From positions 1 through 64,000 of the forward strand of contig JAKURV010000003.1 in NCBI GenBank assembly GCA_022452035.1: 64,000 nucleotides of DNA. The letters are read 5' to 3'. Both the position numbers and the translations under genes were made by a program. Within the stretch, counting starts at the first letter, position 1; the number at the start of each line of letters is the position of its first letter. Origin of the DNA: Acidimicrobiales bacterium. Its GTDB lineage: Bacteria > Actinomycetota > Acidimicrobiia > Acidimicrobiales > MedAcidi-G1. Below, piece by piece: positions 1 through 8,239 of this stretch. The notes below the pieces were generated by a model. It was not told the DNA's origin. It ran no database searches and saw only the letters and a program-made list of their open reading frames with translations.

Positions 1-1
1 A

Positions 2-949
2 AACCTCGTCCAGGAATTCCCAGTCGGTCGCAACCGGGTGGTCCACGCGGTGTCCGACGTCTCTTTCGATCTCCGCAAAGGGGAGACCCTGGGCATTGTT
101 GGAGAATCCGGCTGCGGTAAGTCCACGACAGCTCGAGCCTTGGTCCAACTCCCACCGCCTACCAGCGGACGGGTGGTTCTCGACCCCGGCTCCGAAGATG
201 AGATCGACCTGACCGGCCTATCAGGTAACGACCTGCGCGATGTACGGCCGAGACTCCAGATGATCTTCCAGGACCCGATCTCGTCGCTGAACCCACGGCG
301 GCGGGTAAAAGACATCGTCAGTGAGGGTCTCGAAATCTGGTCCGACGGCGACATCGGGACCGAAGGAAGGGAACGAGTCGCAGAAGTCCTCCACGCCGTA
401 GGCATCGACCTGGCAGCGGCGGCCTCCCACCGGCCACACCAGTTCTCTGGCGGACAGTGCCAGCGGATCTCCATCGCCCGGGCGCTCACCGTGAACCCGG
501 AGATCCTGATTTGTGACGAGCCGGTCTCAGCTCTCGACGTTTCAGTCCAGGCAAAGATCCTGAACCTCCTGGAGGACATGAAGGCCCGCTACGACCTGAG
601 CCTCGTGTTCATCAGCCACGACCTGTCGGTGGTTCGCAATGTGAGCGACCGAGTCGTCGTGATGTACCTGGGAAAGCTCTGCGAGGTGGGCGACGCTGAC
701 CGCCTCTACGAGGCCCCGACCCACCCGTATACCAGGGCGCTGCTTGCCTCGGCACCCGAGCCGGCCCAATCAGTCGGCGTTGCCGACGCAGTCCTAGGCG
801 ACGAAATTCCTTCTCCCACCGACCCGCCGTCCGGCTGTCGATTCCGGACCAGATGTCCGGCGGCCTTCGACAGGTGCGCCGTCGAAGAACCGCAGATGCG
901 ACAACTAGGCGAGGACCACTTCGTGGCCTGCCACCTGCCGTCAACCTGA
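2..949 (+). CDS. Peptide-type ABC importer ATP-binding protein (DppF/OppF-like), 5' end outside window
   Basis: ATPase subunit of an oligopeptide/dipeptide-type ABC importer, acting at the inner face of the membrane. About 315 residues are visible. The frame is open to the left edge and residues before the first GTG (position 38) fit the family (LVQEF...VVHAVSDVSF), so the true start lies outside. Visible motifs are Walker A GESGCGKST (about 101-127), Q-loop MIFQDPISSLNPRR, signature FSGGQCQR, Walker B ILICDEPVSALD and the H-loop ISHDLS. The C-terminal extension with RFRTRCP is the oligopeptide/dipeptide transporter C-terminal domain. Partner permeases and the binding protein should lie upstream. 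Substrate cannot be told from this subunit. Confidence 0.9.
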   Translation, partial: NLVQEFPVGRNRVVHAVSDVSFDLRKGETLGIVGESGCGKSTTARALVQLPPPTSGRVVLDPGSEDEIDLTGLSGNDLRDVRPRLQMIFQDPISSLNPRRRVKDIVSEGLEIWSDGDIGTEGRERVAEVLHAVGIDLAAAASHRPHQFSGGQCQRISIARALTVNPEILICDEPVSALDVSVQAKILNLLEDMKARYDLSLVFISHDLSVVRNVSDRVVVMYLGKLCEVGDADRLYEAPTHPYTRALLASAPEPAQSVGVADAVLGDEIPSPTDPPSGCRFRTRCPAAFDRCAVEEPQMRQLGEDHFVACHLPST

Positions 950-975
950 TCGCGACGCTGCAAGCGCCTGATCAG
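946..975. terminator. Inverted repeat between convergent genes, possible bidirectional terminator
   Basis: CTGATC (946-951) and GATCAG (970-975) pair perfectly, with an inner CGCT/AGCG stem. The repeat contains both stop codons of the converging genes. There is no clear T-tract, so terminator function is a guess. Confidence 0.3.
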
Positions 976-2480
976 CGGACTACACCCTCCCAGGCAGAAC
1001 GCTCGTCAGCCCGAGGGTCATGAAGTAGACCGCACTGTTCGTCAAGTTCCATGACTACCCGGTCATCCGGTGAGTAACGAGGCCAGACGCCAAGCGTCGA
1101 CGTGGACGGGTCACCGTCGCGGATAAAAGCGATCCAAGCGTCGTGCATGATTTCGGCCAGTTCAGTCGGTACATCACCGGGCCCCAGGAACACGTCCACT
1201 CCCGCCTGGTCAATGGTGTTGAAGGTGAAGGGGATCTCCAAGGCGTGGGCGGCCCCGAACAGGCCGTCAAAGGCCCGAGAATCCCAGGAGAACCGGTACA
1301 TCCAAGTATCGGCACCGTGGGCACTCCGGTATTCGGCGTGACGGATAGCCGGGATGCCGAACACCAGGTCCGACGCAATGGCACAAGCCACCCATCCGGG
1401 CGTGGCATCGCCTAGCCGTCGCCGGTACACGTCAACCAGGGCGTCTGGGTCGTCGGCGATCCTGGCCACCATCTCGGCCGCTTGGTCGGAGTCCATGGCC
1501 GACACTCCCCACAGGGCCATCTCGTCCTCGTTGGTGCCGGTTAGCAGGGCCACGTCGGACCCTGCCCCGCTTGCGATCAGGTCCCGGGGGTCGTCGGGAA
1601 GGGCCTCGTGGCCCCACACCGGATAGAAGGGCTCCTGGCTTCGGCCCGTCTGCTGGCCACTCTCCTCGGCAACCTTCTCGGCAGCTTCAAGTATCCGTTT
1701 CACGTCCATGGACATCAGGTCGTCAGCCGACGGACCACCCAGCTGGTTCAGGAAACTTCCGGCAATCTCGCGGCCGTCATCAGGGTCAAAGGTGTGGTGG
1801 GCGGCCCCACTCTGGGCAATAGCCCGGTGGAACAGACCGTCAGTGGTCGACATGGCCAGCATGTTGGTGACGCTGAACGCCCCAGCTGACTCCCCTCCGA
1901 TGGTGACCCGATCGGGGTCACCGCCGAACGCTTCGATGTTCTCGTGGACCCACTGCAGGGCCGCCACCTGGTCCAGGGTGCCATTGACGCCACAGGTAGC
2001 GAAGTCGTCGCCCAGGTGGCCGGCCAGGTCGCAGAACCCGAGGGCTCCCAACCGGTAGTTGATGGTCACCACGACGATGTCGCCCCGGGTAGCAAACGAG
2101 GTGCCGTCGTACCAGGGGGTAGCCCCCTGGCCGTGCTTGTAGGCACCGCCGTGGATCCACACGTAGACGGGACGTCGGGCATCGTCACAGGCCGGGGTGA
2201 CGACGTTCAGGTACAGGCAGTCTTCGTCCCACGGAATCTCGAACCGGTTCGTGAGGCCCTCGCCCGGCAGTTGGGCTGATGCCGGACCGAATCGTCGGGA
2301 ATCTCGGATGCTGTCCCACGGTTTCGGAGATTCGGGGGCCCTGAAGCGTCGTGATCCGACCGGTGGGGCGGCGTACGGAATTCCAGCGAACAACTGGACG
2401 CCTCGACGGTGACGGCCCTGAAGTTCTCCCTGATCGACCAGGGTGATCGGGTAGTCGTCCGGACTTGCATCGGTGGTCAT
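972..2480 (-). CDS. Type-B carboxylesterase (alpha/beta hydrolase)
   Basis: Serine esterase of the carboxylesterase/para-nitrobenzyl esterase family, 502 residues, the normal length. It hydrolyses carboxylic esters; the natural substrate is unknown. Visible: oxyanion-hole HGG at about residue 110, nucleophile elbow GESAG with Ser about 198, an acidic residue in GTNEDEM and the catalytic His in GAAHALEIPF. There is no signal peptide, so it is probably cytoplasmic. The ATG at 2480 has no strong ribosome site. A 28-bp palindrome sits 27-54 bases upstream and may be its operator. It is convergent with the ABC ATPase gene and lies downstream of the ABC exporter on the same strand. Confidence 0.9.
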   Translation of the reverse strand: MTTDASPDDYPITLVDQGELQGRHRRGVQLFAGIPYAAPPVGSRRFRAPESPKPWDSIRDSRRFGPASAQLPGEGLTNRFEIPWDEDCLYLNVVTPACDDARRPVYVWIHGGAYKHGQGATPWYDGTSFATRGDIVVVTINYRLGALGFCDLAGHLGDDFATCGVNGTLDQVAALQWVHENIEAFGGDPDRVTIGGESAGAFSVTNMLAMSTTDGLFHRAIAQSGAAHHTFDPDDGREIAGSFLNQLGGPSADDLMSMDVKRILEAAEKVAEESGQQTGRSQEPFYPVWGHEALPDDPRDLIASGAGSDVALLTGTNEDEMALWGVSAMDSDQAAEMVARIADDPDALVDVYRRRLGDATPGWVACAIASDLVFGIPAIRHAEYRSAHGADTWMYRFSWDSRAFDGLFGAAHALEIPFTFNTIDQAGVDVFLGPGDVPTELAEIMHDAWIAFIRDGDPSTSTLGVWPRYSPDDRVVMELDEQCGLLHDPRADERSAWEGVVR

Positions 2481-2506
2481 GCGGCGACCTTCAAGGAGGA
2501 TGAAGA

Positions 2507-2534
2507 CATGTCTGGACGGTACCGGTCAGACATG
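2507..2534. promoter_or_regulatory. 28-bp palindrome upstream of the esterase, candidate repressor operator
   Basis: The two 14-base halves match at 12 of 14 positions: outer arms CATGTCTG and CAGACATG, centre GGTACC. It spans the stop codon of the ABC exporter and the region 27-54 bases before the esterase start. Its size and symmetry resemble TetR-family operators. A terminator for the exporter is the alternative. Confidence 0.45.
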
Positions 2535-4412
2535 CCTGGATCCGCTTCCGGGGGCGGGCGTGGCTTCTCCTCGCATCAGTGTTTCCCACAGTTCGGCGTA
2601 AAGGCCGCCAGCGTCTCGGAGTTCCGGATGACGTCCGCGTTCGACGATCCGGCCGTCGTCGACCACCACGATTTCGTCCGCGTCGATGATGGTGGAAAGT
2701 CGGTGGGCGATGACGATGGCGGCCCGTCCGGCAAGTGCGGCAGCTAGGGCTTGTTGCACGACGGCTTCATTTTCAGCGTCGAGATGACTGGTGGCCTCGT
2801 CGAGTATGACTACTGACGGGTCCTTCAGCAGCAGGCGGGCGATAGCCAGGCGTTGCTTCTCTCCACCCGACATGCGGTGGCCACGCTCGCCAACCACCGT
2901 GTCATATCCATCGGGCAGGCGTTGCACCACATCGAGGATGCGAGATGCCCGACAGGCCTCATCCAGCTCAGTGTCGGTGGCGTCGGGTCGGGCGTACCGG
3001 AGGTTGGCGCCCACCGTGTCGTGAAACAGGTGGGGGTCCTGGGTGACCACGCCGATTCGGGCCCGCAGGTCGTCTTGACGCACTGACCGTATGTCGTGTC
3101 CATCGAGGGTGATTGACCCCTCGGTTACGTCATAGAGCCGAGGAACGAGGGAGGCCAGGGTGGACTTTCCAGATCCCGACGGTCCGACGATGGCCAGCAT
3201 CTGCCCGGGCCGGACTTCGAGGTCGACTTCGTGGAGCACGGTGTGGCCGGGCTTGCCAGGCGCAGCGTCGGTCTCTAGCGAAGCGACCGAGGTTTCGTCG
3301 ACCGTTGGGTACCGGAATGAAACCTTGCTGAAGACCATGTGGCCGTCGGCGGTAGGGAGGGCCCGGGCATCAGGTGCATCGGCGACAGGGTTAGGGGCGT
3401 CAAGCACCTCGAATACCCGTTCAAAGGAAACGAAGGCCGACATGACATCTACGCGGGCGTTGGTTAGCTGGGCTAGTGGCCCGTAGAGCAGGGCAACGAG
3501 CACTCCCATGGAAGCCAGCGTGCCGATGGTGATGGTCTCGTTTATAGCTAGCGAACCGCCGACCCAGTAGACGACGGCAGTGCCAACGGCCCCCAGAAGG
3601 GTCAGCGCGATGACGAAGGCCCGGCTGAACAGGGCCCCGCGGATCCCAATATCACGGACTCGCCCGGCCCGCTCTTGGAAGCCTTCGGTTTCTTCGTCGG
3701 GTCGTCCGAACAACTTGACCAATTGGGCCCCTGAGACGTTGAAACGCTCGGTCATCGTGGCGTTCATCGAGGCATTGAGGTTCATGCCCTCTCGGGTGAT
3801 ACCAGCCACGGTTCGACCGACTCGGCGAGCCGGAAGGATGAACAGCGGGAGCAGGACCATGGCCAGAAGGGTGATCCGCCACTCCAGGAGGAAAAGAGTG
3901 ACCAAGGTGGTTACTGCCGTAATCCCATTGGAGACGACCGTGCCGAGCGTTCCGGTCAGCGCCCGTTGGGCCCCGATCACGTCGTTGTTGAGGCGGCTGA
4001 CCAGAGCACCGGTCTGGGTGCGGGTGAAGAACGACAGAGGGAGGCGCTGGACGTGGTCGAACAATGCCACCCGCAGATCGAAGATGAGGCCTTCACCAAC
4101 CGTGGATGACGCCCACCGTTCCACGAACGACAAGACGGCCTGGGCGAGTGCCGCAGCGACCACTAGCAGGCCGAGCACGGTGAGGCGGTCGCGGTCGCCA
4201 ACCACGATGGCCTTGTCGATGATTTCCCGAAAGAGGAGGGGTGGGACTACACCGAGCAGCGAGGACAGGGTCACCACGATGAGGAAGCCGGCAACCATCC
4301 TCCGGTAGGGGCGGGCGAAACCCCAGACCCGCCTCCTGGTCTCGCGGTCGACCTGTGACGGCGTGTCTGACTGATACGACATCACATGGAGGAGATGCAT
4401 AGCGTTGCTCAC
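2526..4412 (-). CDS. ABC exporter, fused permease and ATPase (ABCB/MsbA type)
   Basis: Half-transporter of 628 residues that would work as a homodimer exporting lipids, peptides or drugs. The N-terminal half holds about six membrane segments (roughly residues 35-330). The C-terminal ATPase has Walker A GPSGSGKST, signature MSGGEKQR, Walker B VVILDEATSHLD and H-loop IAHRLST. An acidic/alanine-rich insert (about 355-385) precedes Walker A. The GTG start at 4412 is favoured because TAGGCT lies exactly six bases upstream on the coding strand, which fits a leaderless transcript. The substrate is not predictable from sequence. Confidence 0.9.
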   Translation of the reverse strand: MSNAMHLLHVMSYQSDTPSQVDRETRRRVWGFARPYRRMVAGFLIVVTLSSLLGVVPPLLFREIIDKAIVVGDRDRLTVLGLLVVAAALAQAVLSFVERWASSTVGEGLIFDLRVALFDHVQRLPLSFFTRTQTGALVSRLNNDVIGAQRALTGTLGTVVSNGITAVTTLVTLFLLEWRITLLAMVLLPLFILPARRVGRTVAGITREGMNLNASMNATMTERFNVSGAQLVKLFGRPDEETEGFQERAGRVRDIGIRGALFSRAFVIALTLLGAVGTAVVYWVGGSLAINETITIGTLASMGVLVALLYGPLAQLTNARVDVMSAFVSFERVFEVLDAPNPVADAPDARALPTADGHMVFSKVSFRYPTVDETSVASLETDAAPGKPGHTVLHEVDLEVRPGQMLAIVGPSGSGKSTLASLVPRLYDVTEGSITLDGHDIRSVRQDDLRARIGVVTQDPHLFHDTVGANLRYARPDATDTELDEACRASRILDVVQRLPDGYDTVVGERGHRMSGGEKQRLAIARLLLKDPSVVILDEATSHLDAENEAVVQQALAAALAGRAAIVIAHRLSTIIDADEIVVVDDGRIVERGRHPELRDAGGLYAELWETLMRGEATPAPGSGSRHV

Positions 4413-4418
4413 CGCCCG

Positions 4419-4424
4419 AGCCTA
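4419..4424 (-). promoter_or_regulatory. -10 box TAGGCT of the ABC exporter gene (leaderless)
   Basis: On the minus strand TAGGCT ends six bases before the GTG at 4412. No Shine-Dalgarno sequence is present between them. Confidence 0.5.
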
Positions 4425-4445
4425 CGGAGCACCAGTGCGTCCGGG

Positions 4446-4464
4446 TAATCTGACGTTCCGTCAG
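4446..4464. promoter_or_regulatory. Promoter -10 TAATCT overlapping the perfect operator CTGACG-TTC-CGTCAG
   Basis: The inverted repeat (4450-4464) has perfect 6-bp arms around three bases. It overlaps a likely -10 box TAATCT (4446-4451) of the CoA-transferase gene, where a bound repressor would block RNA polymerase. The same arms recur at 6718-6732. A TetR-family protein is the likely reader, but this is inferred. Confidence 0.55.
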
Positions 4465-4508
4465 GTATGCGGGAGCCCGGCGGATCCAACCTGGGAGGCA
4501 TTACAAGC

Positions 4509-5753
4509 ATGGGCCTAGACGCCAACCGACCGTTAGGCGGTCTCAAGGTGATCGAGAGTTCACTGCTCGGCCCCGGCCTGGTGGCCACCTTCCTGGCCGA
4601 CCTGGGCGCCGACGTGGTCAAGGTGGAGCCGCCGTCTGGTGACTACATCCGGCAGATGACGTGGCCCATCGTGGACGGCACCTCACTGCTCCACCTCCAC
4701 ACCCACCGGGGCAAGCGCAGCATCGCCCTCGACCTCAAAACCGACGACGGCCTCGGGATCTACCGCGACCTGGTGCGAGAGGCCGACGTGGTGGTGGAGG
4801 CCATGCGACCGGGTTCGCTGGCCCGCCTAGGGATCGGCTTTGACGATCTTGTAGCCGTCAACCCTCAACTGGTCTTCTGCTCCGTGTCTGGCTACGGCGC
4901 CACGGGCCCCTACCGAGACATGCCCAGCCACGGCATCGCCTACGACACGTGGGCCGGTCTCATCGAGCCGGCCGTCGACGACCAGGGGTTCACCCGGATT
5001 CCCACGCTGCCCAACATCGGGATCAACGTCGGCCCCCTGATCGGGGCGCTAGGCATCCTGGCTGCCGTCCTCCGGGCCCGCGAGACGGGCAAGGGGACGT
5101 GGCTGGAAGTAGCCCAGTCCGACGCCGCGGCCTACATGGACTGGTACCGGATTGAGACCTACCGGGCCTACGACCGGCCAGCCGACGTGGTCACCGGCAA
5201 CGCCGCCGATGACTACGAGCGCCGCGAGCCGGGCCTGGCCGGCATGTGGGAAGGCGTCCGCTACCAGATTTACGAGGCGTCAGATGGCCACGTCCTCTTT
5301 ATGGCCTCTGAACAGGCGTTTTGGCGAAATTTCTGCGAGGGAGTTAACCGGATGGACCTCTTCGAGCAGTGGCCCGGCTCCACCTACGCCGACCATGCTC
5401 GCCACAACACCGAGCTTCAGACTGAGTTGAAGGCCATCTTCGCCACCCGGACCTGCACCGAGTGGCTGGACTTCTCAAACGAGGCCAACACGCCAATCGC
5501 TCCCGTTAACACGCCCCGTACAGCGCCGGACGACCCCCAGTTTTCCTACCGCTTGCCCTTCTACGGCATCGAAGACGTCGGCGCCGAGCAACTTCCCCTA
5601 CCCATCTACCTGGAGGGCGAGCTGCCACCCACGCCGACCATGGCGCCCCGGGTGGGAGAGCAGACCGACGAGGTCCTGGCCGAACTGGGCCTGTCGCCCG
5701 AGCGCATCGCCGAGCTTCGGGCCTCCGGAGCGGTGGGGCCCCGAGAGGGCTAG
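4509..5753 (+). CDS. CaiB/BaiF family (family III) CoA-transferase
   Basis: Moves CoA between an acyl-CoA donor and a carboxylic acid, 414 residues, usual length. The N-terminus has the family pattern (GPGLVATFLADLGADVVKVEPP...GD). The mid-protein QSDAAAYMDW holds the Asp expected to form the covalent anhydride. The reading frame also contains an ATG at 4467, but the ATG at 4509 follows GGGAGG by ten bases and matches the family start, so it is preferred. It is transcribed alone, under the operator-like repeat at 4450. With the nearby acyl-CoA ligases and MaoC protein it suggests breakdown of a CoA-activated acid. The acid cannot be named. Confidence 0.9.
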   Translation: MGLDANRPLGGLKVIESSLLGPGLVATFLADLGADVVKVEPPSGDYIRQMTWPIVDGTSLLHLHTHRGKRSIALDLKTDDGLGIYRDLVREADVVVEAMRPGSLARLGIGFDDLVAVNPQLVFCSVSGYGATGPYRDMPSHGIAYDTWAGLIEPAVDDQGFTRIPTLPNIGINVGPLIGALGILAAVLRARETGKGTWLEVAQSDAAAYMDWYRIETYRAYDRPADVVTGNAADDYERREPGLAGMWEGVRYQIYEASDGHVLFMASEQAFWRNFCEGVNRMDLFEQWPGSTYADHARHNTELQTELKAIFATRTCTEWLDFSNEANTPIAPVNTPRTAPDDPQFSYRLPFYGIEDVGAEQLPLPIYLEGELPPTPTMAPRVGEQTDEVLAELGLSPERIAELRASGAVGPREG

Positions 5754-5755
5754 CC

Positions 5756-5786
5756 GACCGGGTCACCGGTCGCCCTGAGCCCGGTC
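5756..5786. terminator. Hairpin between convergent genes, candidate bidirectional terminator
   Basis: GACCGGGTCA (5756-5765) pairs with TGAGCCCGGTC (5776-5786) with one bulged G and a ten-base loop. It sits just after the CoA-transferase stop and just before the end of the amidohydrolase-like gene on the other strand. No T-tract is visible. Confidence 0.4.
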
Positions 5787-5792
5787 GCCGGG

Positions 5793-6701
5793 TCAGACGT
5801 CGAGCCCGAGGACCTGGATTGCGTTCTCCCGTAGGAACTTCGGCCACACCTCGGCTTTGAACGGCACGTCACGCAGTTCAGTGAAGATCCGATCCAGCGA
5901 GAGGCCCATGGGGAAGTAACCGGCGTAGAGGATCTTGTCGGCACCTCGGGTGTTGGCGTAGTCGATGATGGCCTTCGGGTAGTGCTTAGGGGCGAAGGCT
6001 GAGGTCGAGTAGTAGAGGTTGGGCCACTTCAGCATCAGCTTGACGACGAGGTCCACCCATGGCTCACAACCGTGACGAGTTACGAAGGTCAGGTCCGGAA
6101 AGTCGTACATGACCTGGTCGATCAGCTCCACCTTCTGGGGGGCAAACGGCACCCGCGGGCCGGGAATGCCGGCACAGCAAAAGACCGGAAGGTTCAGCTC
6201 ACAGCACAACTCGTAGATGGCGTACATCTTCGGGTCGTCGATCGGCACCTGTGGATCCCGACCCGCCGGGAACGCAGTAATCGCCCTCAGTCCGTCGTCC
6301 CGATGGAGTCGGCGGATAGTGCGGATCGACTCCGGACCGTCGTTGGGGTCGGGCTCATGGCTGGGAATAAAACGGTCCGGGTGCTGCTCGATCATGGCCC
6401 GGCCTTCGCTCTTGTTAGGCCCGATGCCGATCATGGCCAATTGCACGTTGTTGCGGTCCATGAACGGGAGGCACAGGTCAGCCCCCTGGGGTGGATCCTG
6501 CGGTTCACCGTCACTGTCCCGTGCCTGGTCCGAGAACGGGACGTCCTTGAACATGTACTGGGCCGGAAAGTTCATGGACTTCGAGTCGGCGTCCCTGATC
6601 CCGGTGAGGTTGGCGTAGTTGAGTTTGGCGTTCGGCCCGGCCCGGGTGCCCATCATGGTGTCGACGGCCGCCACGTCGGTGGGGAACGTCCCGGTGGTCA
6701 T
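5793..6701 (-). CDS. Amidohydrolase_2-fold protein lacking most metal ligands
   Basis: 302 residues resembling the amidohydrolase-2 family (TIM-barrel hydrolases and decarboxylases). The central part (KMYAIYELCCELNLPVFC, DFPDLTFVTRHGCEPW, YYSTSAFAPKHYP) follows the family. However, the usual N-terminal HxH is replaced by VDTMMG, the strand-5 His by CCAG, and the GTD/GTN aspartate near the end by AGYFP. Only the His in TRHG and parts of the frame remain. The start at 6701 has GGAGG eight bases upstream. It is divergent from the SDR gene, with the operator-like repeat 6718-6732 between them. It may be a metal-free enzyme or a non-catalytic partner. Confidence 0.75.
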   Translation of the reverse strand: MTTGTFPTDVAAVDTMMGTRAGPNAKLNYANLTGIRDADSKSMNFPAQYMFKDVPFSDQARDSDGEPQDPPQGADLCLPFMDRNNVQLAMIGIGPNKSEGRAMIEQHPDRFIPSHEPDPNDGPESIRTIRRLHRDDGLRAITAFPAGRDPQVPIDDPKMYAIYELCCELNLPVFCCAGIPGPRVPFAPQKVELIDQVMYDFPDLTFVTRHGCEPWVDLVVKLMLKWPNLYYSTSAFAPKHYPKAIIDYANTRGADKILYAGYFPMGLSLDRIFTELRDVPFKAEVWPKFLRENAIQVLGLDV

Positions 6702-6717
6702 GGCCCCATCCTCCGAT

Positions 6718-6732
6718 CTGACGGCCCGTCAG
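6718..6732. promoter_or_regulatory. Operator-like inverted repeat CTGACG-GCC-CGTCAG
   Basis: A perfect 6-bp inverted repeat with a three-base centre, with arms identical to the site at 4450-4464. It lies in the 86-bp divergent region between the amidohydrolase-like gene and the SDR gene. A shared repressor for this block is a plausible reading. Confidence 0.5.
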
Positions 6733-6787
6733 GCAAACCCTGGCGCCGGGAGCGCGGTCAGAAGCCGACGGACGCGAGACTCCCGGT

Positions 6788-7585
6788 ATGGACGACGGGC
6801 CAACCGGGCGACGCCTGAGCCGCCTCAGCCGGTCGGTGGCCGACCACCGGGTGCTGGTCACTGGAGCGGGGTCGGGGATCGGTCGGGCCACCGCCCACCT
6901 TTTCGCCGACGAGGGGGCAACGGTGGCCGTCACCGACCGGGACGGGGACCGCGTCGACGAGGTAGTAGCCGAAATCGAAGGCGTTGGGGGACGGGCCGCC
7001 GGATGGGAGTTGGACGTCACCGACCGGGAGGCCGTCGACCGGGTGGTAGCCGAGGCAGCCGACAGGTTCGGCGGCCTGGACGTGCTGGTCAACAACGCTG
7101 GGTTGGCTGCAGGCGCCCTGATCGACGATCCGTCCTACGAGGAGACCTGGCACCTCTCTCTCGACGTCATGCTCACCGCTCTGACCTCCTGCATCCGAGC
7201 TGCTCTCCCGCACCTCCGCGAGTCATCCGCCGGCCGGATCGTGAACCTTGCATCCACCGAGGGGGTCGGCGGTTCGGCCGGCCTGTCGGCCTACACCTCG
7301 GCCAAACACGGCGTGGTCGGCCTCACCCGAGCCCTGGCCGTGGAGTTAGGCGGGTCAGGCGTCACCGTCAACGCGGTGGGTCCCGGCCCGATCCGTACCG
7401 GTATGACGGCGGCCATCCCCGAGGAGAACAAACAGAAGTTCGCTCGACGCAGGGTGCCCGAGCGGCGCTACGCCGAACCCGAGGAGGTTGCACACGGCAT
7501 CCTCCACCTAGCCCTGCCAGCCTCCAGCTACATCACCGGCCACTTGTTGATGGTCGACGGCGGGATGACCATCAAGAACAACTGA
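6788..7585 (+). CDS. Short-chain dehydrogenase/reductase (SDR)
   Basis: NAD(P)-dependent oxidoreductase of 265 residues with a Rossmann fold. Visible: cofactor loop TGAGSGIG near residue 24, acidic TDRDGD after strand 2 (favouring NAD), NNAG, Ser in NLASTEG, YTSAK with the catalytic Tyr and Lys, and PGPIRTGM. About 20 extra residues precede the first strand, so the start could be slightly later. The ATG at 6788 has GAGACT six bases before it, possibly a weak -10. It reads away from the amidohydrolase-like gene. Probably oxidises or reduces a hydroxyacyl or alcohol intermediate; the substrate is unknown. Confidence 0.88.
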   Translation: MDDGPTGRRLSRLSRSVADHRVLVTGAGSGIGRATAHLFADEGATVAVTDRDGDRVDEVVAEIEGVGGRAAGWELDVTDREAVDRVVAEAADRFGGLDVLVNNAGLAAGALIDDPSYEETWHLSLDVMLTALTSCIRAALPHLRESSAGRIVNLASTEGVGGSAGLSAYTSAKHGVVGLTRALAVELGGSGVTVNAVGPGPIRTGMTAAIPEENKQKFARRRVPERRYAEPEEVAHGILHLALPASSYITGHLLMVDGGMTIKNN

Positions 7586-7610
7586 CCTCGGACTCACTCA
7601 AGGCCAGTAG

Positions 7611-8087
7611 TCAACCCTGGTAGAGAGCCAGGGCCTCATAGAGCACGGCCGGCACGTCGTCGTTTCCCACCACGTGGATAGCCACCTGAGTGGCAACCAG
7701 CGTGCCCTTCTTGTGCTCACGAACATCCCTGATCCGGTTCCGGGCATGAAGCACCGATCCCACGGGAACCGGGGCCAGGAGCCTCATCCCGTCGGCCCCG
7801 TAGTTCACGACGTTCTGCTGGCCCGTGATCTTCACGTGACCGGCGCGGTTCAAGGTGGGTAAGAGACTGAGGGTGAAGAAACCATGGGCGATCGGCCCAC
7901 CGAACGGACCAGCATTTGCCCGCTCAACATCCACGTGGATCCACTGGTGGTCACCGGTCAGGTCAGCGAACTGGTTCACCTTCTCCTGGGTCATCTCGTA
8001 CTCGGGACCCCAGTCGCTCCACTCTTCGGTGATAACGGAGCGGAGCCCTTCTAGGTCATTAAACGCGATCTCCGGTAGGTCGCTCAT
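7611..8087 (-). CDS. MaoC-like (R)-specific enoyl-CoA hydratase/dehydratase
   Basis: Hot-dog fold hydratase of 158 residues. The MaoC motif is clear: FADLTGDHQWIH (catalytic Asp and His), then GPFGGPIAHGFFTLSLLP. Its likely role is hydration of a 2-enoyl-CoA or a related CoA ester. The ATG at 8087 is chosen because AGGAGA lies eight bases upstream and the family begins near there. A much longer in-frame extension to 8516 runs into the opposite gene and has no family similarity. It shares a 152-bp divergent region with the acyl-CoA ligase, consistent with joint use in one pathway. Confidence 0.88.
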   Translation of the reverse strand: MSDLPEIAFNDLEGLRSVITEEWSDWGPEYEMTQEKVNQFADLTGDHQWIHVDVERANAGPFGGPIAHGFFTLSLLPTLNRAGHVKITGQQNVVNYGADGMRLLAPVPVGSVLHARNRIRDVREHKKGTLVATQVAIHVVGNDDVPAVLYEALALYQG

Positions 8088-8150
8088 CGAGTCATTCTCC
8101 TGCAGTCTGCTGATTGATCTATTGCCATTGTGGCCGTCAACCAACGTTCC

Positions 8151-8176
8151 GAGGCCAACCGGGCGCCCGTTGCCTC
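8151..8176. promoter_or_regulatory. 26-bp inverted repeat in the MaoC/acyl-CoA ligase divergent region
   Basis: GAGGC(C)AAC(C)GGGC pairs with GCCCGTTGCCTC; two single-base bulges interrupt otherwise perfect arms around a GGGCGCCC centre. It sits between two divergent starts, and a TAGGGT -10 candidate for the ligase lies at 8196-8201. It may be an operator or an RNA hairpin. Confidence 0.35.
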
Positions 8177-8239
8177 GACCAGGCACGGCCCGTCCTAGGG
8201 TCGGCGTCCGGCAGATACGACGTGGGGAAGGGAATTCGG

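Noticed and set aside
3580-4308. Long plus-strand open frame of 242 codons
   Set aside because: It lies entirely antisense to the ABC exporter membrane domain, is Arg/Thr/Ser-rich and lacks any family motif; a shadow of high-GC coding.
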